This document shows positions 1 through 5,403 of a stretch of 5,933 nucleotides of DNA, piece by piece. The notes beneath the pieces were generated by a model. That model searched no databases, was not told the origin of the DNA, and saw only the letters and a program-made list of their open reading frames with translations. Where the stretch lies: the NCBI GenBank assembly GCA_002686135.1, contig NZAO01000005.1, forward strand, positions 19,293-25,225, read 5' to 3'. Numbering within the stretch: position 1 is the stretch's first letter; the number at the start of each line of letters is the position of its first letter. The position numbers and the translations under genes are program-made. This DNA is from Rhodospirillaceae bacterium. Its GTDB lineage: Bacteria; Pseudomonadota; Alphaproteobacteria; UBA11136.

Positions 1-125
1 TCGGTGGCTCGCTTCTCGCCACGCGCTGGCTCAAGGCGACGCTGGTGGCGCTGCAGTTCCGTCACAGATCGGAAGACTACGGAGAAAGCCACAAGGAAAA
101 CGGTAGAAAGAACGATCATGGCTGA
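1..125 (+). CDS. DUF983 family membrane protein, C-terminal end only (5' cut by window)
   Basis: The reading frame starting at base 3 is open from the window edge to a TGA at 123-125 and gives about 40 residues. It begins with a hydrophobic stretch ending in LKATLVALQFRHRSEDYGE, followed by a polar tail. A last membrane helix running into 'LKxxLVALQFRHR' is typical of the C-terminus of small DUF983 proteins, which in alphaproteobacteria lie between cytochrome c oxidase subunit III and SURF1. Its position directly before a SURF1 gene supports this. The stop overlaps the SURF1 start by 8 bases (ATGGCTGA), so the two are probably co-transcribed and translationally coupled. The molecular function of DUF983 is not established; a role near cytochrome oxidase assembly is inferred from context. 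Confidence is limited because only the tail is visible. Confidence 0.66.
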   Translation, partial: GGSLLATRWLKATLVALQFRHRSEDYGESHKENGRKNDHG

Positions 126-900
126 CAAAGACCGCACTGACCAGGACGGTGCTAATCGAGGCGGGGCGGGCCGGTTGCGCGGCTACGTCTTTCGCCCGGC
201 ACCGGGTCCCACCCTGTTCATGGTGCTGGGGGTGGCCTTCATGCTGTTCCTGGGAAGCTGGCAGGTACAGCGCCTGTTGTGGAAGGAAGATCTGATTTCC
301 ACCCGCCAGTCCCGCTTTACCGCGCCTGTGGTGGCCCCGCCCCCCGCCAATGCGGACGCCGCCGCCATCGGCGAGTTCGAGTTCCACCGGGTGCGGCTCG
401 AGGGCGTCTTTCTCCACGGCCGCGAGATGTATCTTGGCGCCCGCTCGCTCATGGGCCATGTGGGCTATCACGTGCTTACCCCGCTCCAGCGCGCCGATAA
501 CAGTCTGGTTCTGGTGGACCGTGGCTGGGTGCCTTTGGACTACAAGGACCCGGCGCCGCGCGCGGCGGCTCAAGTTCAAGGTCCGGTTTTGTTGGAAGGC
601 GTGATCCGCGCCCCCGGCCGCAAGAGCCGCTTTACCCCCGACAACGTGCCGCAAGATAATTTCTGGTTCTATGTGGATTTGCCCGCCATGGCTTCCTACG
701 CCGGGCTAGATCCCTTCATCAGCTGGTACGTAGAAGCCGGAGCCGCCCCCAATCCCGGTGGCTTTCCCATGGGCGGCCAGTCCAAGGTGGACCTGCCCAA
801 CGACCACCTGCAATACGCTATTACCTGGTATTCCCTGGCCCTGGTCCTGTTGGTGATCTACCTCATCTACTCCACCACCCGCGATGGTAAAAACGTCTAA
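118..900 (+). CDS. SURF1 family cytochrome c oxidase assembly protein
   Basis: This 260-residue inner-membrane protein has the SURF1 (Shy1) layout: two transmembrane helices with a large periplasmic loop between them. Helix 1 is at about residues 31-47 and runs into the family signature LGSWQVQRLLWKEDLI (45-60). The loop contains LVDRGWVPL (132-140) and a conserved-type TPDNVPQDNFWFYVDL segment (173-188). Helix 2 (about 234-251) follows the characteristic N-x-HLQYAITWY motif (228-238). SURF1 proteins help insert or stabilise heme a in subunit I of aa3-type oxidases. I chose the ATG at 118 because the open frame further upstream is covered by the DUF983 tail in another frame, and because AGAAAG lies 7 bases before this ATG. 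The first 20 residues are polar and lineage-specific. The length is normal for bacterial SURF1. Confidence 0.93.
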   Translation: MADKDRTDQDGANRGGAGRLRGYVFRPAPGPTLFMVLGVAFMLFLGSWQVQRLLWKEDLISTRQSRFTAPVVAPPPANADAAAIGEFEFHRVRLEGVFLHGREMYLGARSLMGHVGYHVLTPLQRADNSLVLVDRGWVPLDYKDPAPRAAAQVQGPVLLEGVIRAPGRKSRFTPDNVPQDNFWFYVDLPAMASYAGLDPFISWYVEAGAAPNPGGFPMGGQSKVDLPNDHLQYAITWYSLALVLLVIYLIYSTTRDGKNV

Positions 901-934
901 AAACGCCTGATTCCTAGGCTTTTCCCGCCTTTTT
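899..934 (+). terminator. weak terminator-like hairpin after SURF1
   Basis: Directly after the SURF1 stop, an A-tract (899-903) and GCCT (905-908) can pair with AGGC (916-919) and TTTT (920-923), leaving one bulged C at 904 and a 7-base loop. A second T-run follows at 930-934, and AGGC (916-919) could instead pair with GCCT (927-930) just before it. The stem is short and bulged, so termination may be partial. It sits where the respiratory gene group ends and the threonine gene group begins. Free energy was not calculated. Confidence 0.3.
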
Positions 935-1003
935 ACCTACCCTGGCTTGCTTGCTCTCCACTCGCGGGATAGGTTAGGCCCCGTTTTATCCACAGGGCTT
1001 TAA

Positions 1004-1010
1004 GAGGAGG
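1004..1010 (+). promoter_or_regulatory. Shine-Dalgarno of thrC, deciding a GTG start over an overlapping ATG
   Basis: GAGGAGG at 1004-1010 is a near-perfect ribosome binding site. Two start codons overlap just after it as ATGTG: an ATG at 1013 and a GTG at 1015. Only the GTG is in frame with threonine synthase, and it lies 4 bases after the site. The ATG lies only 2 bases after it and opens a 20-codon frame that ends at 1075. The spacing and the protein both favour GTG. Confidence 0.7.
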
Positions 1011-1014
1011 CCAT

Positions 1015-2481
1015 GTGCGCTACATCAGCAGCCGGGGAGACGCCCCGGTGCTTTCCTTCGATGAGGTGCTGTTGACCGGGCTGGCCCGGGACGGTGGCCT
1101 CTACGTACCCGAAAGCTGGCCTCACTTCGACGTCGCTGCGCTCCGGGACATGGCGTCGCTCTCCTACGCGGAACTGGCGCTGCGCCTGACCCATCCCTTC
1201 GTCGGCAAGGCTATCCCCAAAGCCGCCTATGCCGGCCTGGTAGCCAGGTCCTACGCCGGTTTCGACCACGACCCCATCGCGCCGCTGCGCGATATCGGTG
1301 GCGGCGTTCACTTGATGGAGCTTTTCCACGGCCCCACCCTGGCCTTCAAGGACTACGCCCTGCAGCTGGTGGGACGGCTCTTCGAGCACGTTCTGGAAAG
1401 CCGGGGCGAGCGTGTCACCATTCTCGGCGCCACCTCAGGCGATACCGGCTCGGCGGCTATCGCTGGCTGTGCGGCTTGCCCTTCAGTGGACGTATTCATA
1501 CTCCATCCCAAGGGCCGGGTATCGGAGGTACAGCGCCGCCAGATGACTACGGTGACTGCCCCCAACGTCTTCAATATCGCTATCGAGGGCGATTTTGATG
1601 ACTGCCAGGACCTGGTAAAGACCCTGTTCAACGACACTGCCTTCCGCCAGGATCTGCGCCTCTCCGCGGTCAATTCCATCAACTGGGCGCGCATCATGGC
1701 CCAGACCGTCTATTACTTTTTCGCGGCGCTGAAATTGGGCGCGCCGGACAAAGAGGTCTCCTTCGCCGTGCCCACGGGTAATTTCGGCAACGTCTATGCG
1801 GGCTATGTGGCGCGCTGCATGGGGCTTCCCGTTAAGCGCCTCATCATCGGCTCCAATCGCAACGACATCCTCACCCGCTTCTTCGAGTCCGGGGTCATGG
1901 AAACCCATGAAGTCACGCCTTCCCTGAGCCCCAGCATGGATATCCAGGTTTCCAGCAATTTCGAGCGCCTGCTGTTCGACCTCTTTGACCGCGACAGCGA
2001 ACGGGTGGCGGCAGCCATGGTCAAATTCCGTAAAAGCGGGCGGCTGACGTTGAAAACAAAACGCTTTCGCAGCGCCTGCGAACTATTTGCTGCCTGCCGC
2101 CTCGATGACGAAGGTACGCTGGCGGCCATCGCCCGGGAACACGAGAAAACCGGCATCCTGCTTGATCCCCACAGCGCCATCGGCGTCCATGCCGCGCATC
2201 AGCTTGGGGAGGCCACGGAAGAAACCCCGGTGGTGGCGCTGGCCACGGCGCACCCGGCTAAATTTCCCGAGGCCGTGGAACAGGCTTGTGGCACGCGTCC
2301 CCAGGCTCCGGTATCGCTGGCCGGTCTGGCGGATCTTCCCGAACGCTTCGACGTGCTCCCCGCCGATGTGGATATAGTGGCCGTTTATATGCGCGAACAC
2401 GCCACCGTCATGGACGCCATGAACGGGAGCGATAGGGGAGAAACAGAGGAAGGCGGCCAAGGCGCGGGGGAAGTCCAGTGA
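1015..2481 (+). CDS. thrC: threonine synthase
   Basis: Threonine synthase is a PLP-dependent cytosolic enzyme that converts O-phospho-L-homoserine to L-threonine and phosphate, the last step of threonine synthesis. The 488-residue product starts with the typical MRYISSRG...LSFDEVLLTGLARDGGLYVP segment. The PLP-lysine motif HGPTLAFKDYALQL puts the Schiff-base lysine at K112. ATSGDTGSAAI (139-149) and the phosphate-binding loop PTGNFGNVYAG (253-263) follow. SMDIQVSSNFERLLF (307-321), DPHSAIG (384-390) and ATAHPAKFPEAV (410-421) are also characteristic of bacterial and fungal type threonine synthases. The start is GTG behind GAGGAGG. After about residue 463 there is a polar, glycine- and glutamate-rich tail of about 25 residues beyond the usual end. 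The last codons overlap the M16 peptidase start (GTGA). Confidence 0.97.
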   Translation: MRYISSRGDAPVLSFDEVLLTGLARDGGLYVPESWPHFDVAALRDMASLSYAELALRLTHPFVGKAIPKAAYAGLVARSYAGFDHDPIAPLRDIGGGVHLMELFHGPTLAFKDYALQLVGRLFEHVLESRGERVTILGATSGDTGSAAIAGCAACPSVDVFILHPKGRVSEVQRRQMTTVTAPNVFNIAIEGDFDDCQDLVKTLFNDTAFRQDLRLSAVNSINWARIMAQTVYYFFAALKLGAPDKEVSFAVPTGNFGNVYAGYVARCMGLPVKRLIIGSNRNDILTRFFESGVMETHEVTPSLSPSMDIQVSSNFERLLFDLFDRDSERVAAAMVKFRKSGRLTLKTKRFRSACELFAACRLDDEGTLAAIAREHEKTGILLDPHSAIGVHAAHQLGEATEETPVVALATAHPAKFPEAVEQACGTRPQAPVSLAGLADLPERFDVLPADVDIVAVYMREHATVMDAMNGSDRGETEEGGQGAGEVQ

Positions 2482-3731
2482 CCGTTACCGTCACCACGCT
2501 CGATAACGGCTTGCGGGTGGCCACCGACGCCATGGAGAGTGCGCGCTCGGTGTCGCTGGGGGTTTTCGTGGGCGTGGGCACCCGCAACGAGACGCCGGAA
2601 GTCAACGGCGTCTCCCATCTTCTCGAACACATGGCCTTCAAGGGCACCAAACGGCGCTCGGCGCGCGCTATCGCCGAGGAAATAGAAGCCGTGGGCGGCC
2701 ATATCAACGCCTATACCTCGCGCGAAAATACGGTCTATGTGGCCCGCGTGCTGAAGGAGGACACGCCCCTGGCGCTGGATATTCTCGCCGACATCCTCCA
2801 GAACTCGGTGTTCGACGAATCGGAACTGGAACTGGAACGCCATGTGGTGCTCCAGGAAATCGGCCAATGCAACGACACTCCCGACGACCTCATCTTCGAT
2901 CATTTTCAATCCCGCGCCTATCCCGACCAGGCCATGGGCCGCCCCATCCTCGGCCTGCCCCATCTTGTGAGTGCTTTTTCGCGGGACAGCCTGGGCGCCT
3001 ATATGGCCGAGAACTACGCGCCTGAACGCATGGTGGTGGTGGCGGCGGGCGAGGTGGATCACGAAATCTTCGCGTTGATGGTGGCGGAGGCCTTCGACTC
3101 CCTCAACCAAGCAGTCTCCCCGGCGGTGGAACCGGCACGCTATGCCGGGGGAGATATGCGCAGCGAAAAGCTGCTCGAACAGCTCCACCTGGTTCTAGGC
3201 TTCGAGGGGGTTCCCGCCGTGGATCCCGATTACTACGCGCTGGCGGTGTTTTCCGGGATATTGGGCGGCGGTATGTCCTCTCGTCTGTTCCAGGAGGTGC
3301 GCGAGAAGCGGGGACTGGTCTACACCATCGCCTCCTTTACCTCCTCTTACACCGACAGCGGGATGCTTGGGGTCTATGCTGGCGCCGCCGCCGACAAGGG
3401 GAGTGAACTGCTGCCTGTGATCTGCGACGAAATCAAGGGGCTGGGCGAGAGCGTCACCGGGGATGAACTTTCCCGTGCCCGCGCCCAGGCCCGGGCCGGC
3501 CTTCTCATGTCCCGGGAAAGCGCGCCATCGCGCTGCGAACAGCTGGGCACCCAGATGCTGGTCTATGGCCGTCCGTTGCCCCTCGACGAGATTACCACGC
3601 GTATCGACGCCGTGGACCGCAAAGCCGTCTCGCGGGTGGCCGCGCGCCTGCTTTCCACCGCCCCCACCTTCGTCACGCTGGGTCCGGGCGGGGCCTCCCT
3701 TCCCGGCGACGTGGCGACTCTGCTAAACTGA
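2478..3731 (+). CDS. M16 family zinc metallopeptidase, processing-peptidase type
   Basis: This 417-residue protein is a single-chain M16 (pitrilysin/insulinase) peptidase of the kind closest to the beta subunit of mitochondrial processing peptidase. The inverted zinc motif HLLEH is at residues 47-51 (H47, catalytic E50, H51). The third ligand E127 lies in VVLQEIGQ, 75 residues after H51, as expected for an active enzyme. The C-terminal half carries GGGMSSRLFQEVREKRGLVY (263-282), including the R278/Y282 pair that helps bind substrate in this family. Both M16 domains are therefore present and the catalytic set is complete. No signal peptide is visible, so a cytosolic location is inferred. The GTG start overlaps the thrC stop by 4 bases and is preceded by GGGGGAAG inside thrC, which suggests translational coupling. 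The bacterial substrate is not known from sequence. Confidence 0.95.
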   Translation: MTVTVTTLDNGLRVATDAMESARSVSLGVFVGVGTRNETPEVNGVSHLLEHMAFKGTKRRSARAIAEEIEAVGGHINAYTSRENTVYVARVLKEDTPLALDILADILQNSVFDESELELERHVVLQEIGQCNDTPDDLIFDHFQSRAYPDQAMGRPILGLPHLVSAFSRDSLGAYMAENYAPERMVVVAAGEVDHEIFALMVAEAFDSLNQAVSPAVEPARYAGGDMRSEKLLEQLHLVLGFEGVPAVDPDYYALAVFSGILGGGMSSRLFQEVREKRGLVYTIASFTSSYTDSGMLGVYAGAAADKGSELLPVICDEIKGLGESVTGDELSRARAQARAGLLMSRESAPSRCEQLGTQMLVYGRPLPLDEITTRIDAVDRKAVSRVAARLLSTAPTFVTLGPGGASLPGDVATLLN

Positions 3732-3815
3732 GTTCACAGCGTCCGTAGTCTCTGTAGTCTTTGTGGCCCGCTGCTTTTTGTGGTGGCCGGCGACGGGTAT
3801 ATTCCAGGTGGGATC

Positions 3816-4481
3816 ATGGCTGAAAAAAAGACCGTGCACCGTTCATCCTTTTCCATCGTCCGCTTCCTGCAGCCCAAGATCGGCGCCATGCCGCCGGTGC
3901 GCCTCGCTTACGGCCAAGTGGTACTGCGCTCGCCGGTGGAAAGCGACTGGCAGGAATGGTTGTCCCTGCGCTCGCACTCGCGTGAGTTCCTTAAACCCTG
4001 GGAGCCCACCTGGGGTCCCGACGTCCTCACGCGCACCGCGTGGCGCCGCCGCTTGCGCGGTTATGCCCGCGACTGGACCAACGACCGCGGCTACGCCTTT
4101 TTTGTCTTTCATGCAGAAAACAGAAGACTTCTCGGCGGCGTCACCTTCAACAACGTGCGCCGCGGCATCGTCCAGACCTCGAGCCTGGGCTACTGGATCG
4201 GCCAGCCCCATGCCGGACAGGGTTACATGACGGACGCCATGCAGGCGGTGTTGCGCTACGGTTTCGACCATCTCAACCTGCACCGCATCGAGGCCGCCTG
4301 CGTCACCGATAATGACGCCTCGCGGCGGGTTCTGGAAAAATCTGGTTTTCGGCGCGAGGGCCTAGCCCGCAAATACCTGCGCATCGACGGCCACTGGCGC
4401 GACCACCACACCTTTGCCATCCTGCGCGAGGACGTCGAAGGCGCGAGGGGTAAGGCAACGGCGGGCGACGAGAGCGACTAG
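3816..4481 (+). CDS. GNAT family N-acetyltransferase, RimJ/RimL type
   Basis: The 221-residue product is a cytosolic acetyl-CoA-dependent acetyltransferase of the RimJ/RimL branch, which acetylates protein N-termini or other amines. After a 26-residue N-terminal stretch, the GNAT fold begins at MPPVRLAYGQVVLRSPVES (from residue 25). The acetyl-CoA pyrophosphate loop is in LGYWIGQPHAGQGYM (124-138, Q130-x-x-A/G-Q-G type). The RimJ signature NLHRIEAACVTDNDASRRVL (154-173) and SGFRREGLARKYLRIDGHWRDH (176-197) follow. The ATG at 3816 was chosen because AGGTGG lies just upstream (3806-3812). A GTG at 3780 and an ATG at 3888 are possible alternatives. A run of seven A's (3823-3829) sits in codons 3-5. 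It starts 84 bases after the M16 gene on the same strand, so it is probably in the same operon. The substrate cannot be told from sequence. Confidence 0.9.
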   Translation: MAEKKTVHRSSFSIVRFLQPKIGAMPPVRLAYGQVVLRSPVESDWQEWLSLRSHSREFLKPWEPTWGPDVLTRTAWRRRLRGYARDWTNDRGYAFFVFHAENRRLLGGVTFNNVRRGIVQTSSLGYWIGQPHAGQGYMTDAMQAVLRYGFDHLNLHRIEAACVTDNDASRRVLEKSGFRREGLARKYLRIDGHWRDHHTFAILREDVEGARGKATAGDESD

Positions 4482-4530
4482 GCCGCCGTTTCGACAGTGG
4501 GTTGGTTTTAATTTAACTGTATTTGTCAAT

Positions 4531-4556
4531 ATTTTGCCGCCTCTTGGCGGTAAAAT
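4531..4556. repeat. 11-bp hairpin between convergent genes; possible transcription end signal
   Basis: Bases 4532-4541 (TTTTGCCGCC) pair with 4546-4555 (GGCGGTAAAA) around a TCTT loop with one G:T wobble, and 4531/4556 add an A:T pair. It lies in a conspicuously AT-rich gap between the convergent acetyltransferase and AlgH genes, where a shared terminator is expected. However, the T-tract is on the 5' side and the A-tract on the 3' side of the GC core, on both strands the reverse of a normal bidirectional terminator. TTGTTTT follows at 4556-4562. Termination is therefore only a possibility; RNA 3'-end protection or protein binding would also fit. Confidence 0.5.
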
Positions 4557-4626
4557 TGTTTTAAATCAACAACTTGAATGGAAACAGAAAAGGAATAAAC
4601 ACCCTTTAGGGACGGCTAACCCGGCC

Positions 4627-5208
4627 TCAGGCGTGGCCGGCGTCGTCGGAAAGCATGGACGGGTCGATGCCCAGGCTCGCCAGCGCCTGTTCCCACATGC
4701 CAGAGAGGTCGTCGGCGAACACGAGCGCGCTGACGGCTGGGGCATGAAGCCAGCCATTGGATTGGATTTCCGATTCGAGCTGGCCCGGCCCCCACCCCGC
4801 ATAGCCCAGCGCCAGCATGCATTGGTCGGGTCCCTGGCCGGCGGCGATATCGCGCAGGATTTCCACCGTGGCGGTGAGACAGATTCCCGAATCCACGGCC
4901 AGGGTGCCTTCCTGGCGGTAGTCAGAGGAATGAAGGACGAAACCGCGCCCGCCCTCCACCGGGCCACCGCAATGGATGCCGATGATCTGTTCTTCGTGTT
5001 CCATCTCGATGCCGAGCTGCTGCAAGAGGTCGGGAAAGGTAATGGAATCGATCATCTGGTTGAGAACAATCCCCATGGCGCCGTCATCGGTATGGGCCAC
5101 CATATAAATCACAGACTGGACAAAGCGGGGATCGTCCATCTGCGGCATGGCGATGAGAAGACCCCCATTGAGGTAAGACGGCTTACCTTCTTTTATAGAA
5201 CGGCCCAT
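4627..5208 (-). CDS. YqgE/AlgH family protein (UPF0301)
   Basis: This 193-residue cytosolic protein belongs to the AlgH/YqgE family. The diagnostic segments are present in order: LLIAMPQMDDPRF (17-29), VIYMVAHTDDGAMGIVLNQ (33-51), GGPVEGGRGFVLHS (81-94), LGYAGWGPGQLESEI (134-148) and NGWL (151-154). Length and composition are normal for alphaproteobacteria. AlgH was named for an effect on alginate expression in Pseudomonas, but a biochemical function is not established. I chose the ATG at 5208 because it gives the usual short lead (MGRSIKEGKPSYL) into the conserved core. A GGA lies about 10 bases upstream, but there is no strong ribosome binding site. An ATG at 5235, an ATG at 5265 and a TTG at 5292 are in-frame alternatives. 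It converges with the acetyltransferase gene and is divergent from the DsbD-like gene. Confidence 0.93.
   Translation of the reverse strand: MGRSIKEGKPSYLNGGLLIAMPQMDDPRFVQSVIYMVAHTDDGAMGIVLNQMIDSITFPDLLQQLGIEMEHEEQIIGIHCGGPVEGGRGFVLHSSDYRQEGTLAVDSGICLTATVEILRDIAAGQGPDQCMLALGYAGWGPGQLESEIQSNGWLHAPAVSALVFADDLSGMWEQALASLGIDPSMLSDDAGHA
5171..5188. repeat. 7-bp inverted repeat in the first codons of the AlgH gene
   Basis: AGGTAAG (5171-5177) and CTTACCT (5182-5188) are perfect inverted copies around a 4-base loop. The hairpin lies in codons for about residues 7-13 of the AlgH protein, roughly 20-38 bases after its start codon. In the mRNA it could affect early elongation or start accessibility, and in DNA it could be an operator. 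It may also be chance. Confidence 0.4.
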
Positions 5209-5318
5209 TCTCAGATTCCATAGATGGCGTGGCATCGTTTCGTGGCCCGCATATGGTACCAGCATGGAGCGCCGGAGGGCAAGTGGCCCCAATCCATATC
5301 ACACGCGAACGTGAAAGC

Positions 5319-5338
5319 CTGTAACCCTCTGTAAACCT
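5319..5338 (+). promoter_or_regulatory. 10-bp tandem direct repeat, CpxR-box-like operator candidate
   Basis: CTGTAACCCT (5319-5328) is followed immediately by CTGTAAACCT (5329-5338), with 9 of 10 bases identical. Within it, GTAAC-N5-GTAAA (5321-5335) differs by one base from the GTAAA-N5-GTAAA consensus known for the envelope-stress regulator CpxR. A repeat phased at about one helical turn is typical of OmpR/PhoB-family response regulators. It lies between the divergent AlgH and DsbD-like genes, about 66-85 bases before the proposed DsbD-like start. The sequence is direct evidence; the regulator is inference. Confidence 0.4.
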
Positions 5339-5345
5339 GCGGCGA

Positions 5346-5358
5346 GCTATAGTATAGC
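5346..5358. promoter_or_regulatory. 13-bp palindrome with -10-like elements on both strands
   Basis: GCTATAGTATAGC is a perfect inverted repeat around a central G in the divergent intergenic region. It contains TATAGT (5348-5353) on the plus strand and TATACT (5351-5356) on the minus strand, each 5 of 6 matches to the sigma-70 -10 box. It could therefore serve as overlapping divergent -10 elements for the DsbD-like and AlgH genes, or be a repressor operator. No good -35 is seen 16-18 bases away on either strand, which would fit activator dependence. Confidence 0.4.
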
Positions 5359-5403
5359 AATGCAAATCCTAAGACTTCATGAGGAGTAGGAACGATTCTC
5401 CCC

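Noticed and set aside
4..117. N-terminal extension of SURF1 from a GTG at about base 7 or earlier
   Set aside because: The added residues are arginine- and serine-rich with no family likeness, and the same bases encode the DUF983 tail in another frame. The ATG at 118 with its stop-start overlap is the better start.
947..975. Possible thrC promoter: TTGCTT (947-952), 17-bp spacer, TAGGTT (970-975)
   Set aside because: The -10 matches only 3 of 6 consensus bases, and no other support was seen. A promoter probably exists in this gap but cannot be placed.
2385..3188. 267-codon open frame on the minus strand across the thrC end and the M16 gene
   Set aside because: It is a histidine- and arginine-rich antisense shadow of a high-GC gene. 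The plus strand has complete catalytic motifs of a known peptidase, and no ribosome binding site or family signal was seen on the minus strand.
4621..4640. CCGGCC/GGCCGG inverted repeat with an 8-base loop containing the AlgH stop codon
   Set aside because: A 6-bp GC stem is easily found by chance in such GC-rich sequence and no T-run follows on the minus strand, so I do not call it a terminator.
4414..5223. 269-codon open frame on the plus strand over the AlgH gene and the convergent gap
   Set aside because: It runs antisense to a clear AlgH/YqgE protein, starts inside the acetyltransferase gene, and reads through the AT-rich gap with no recognisable domain.
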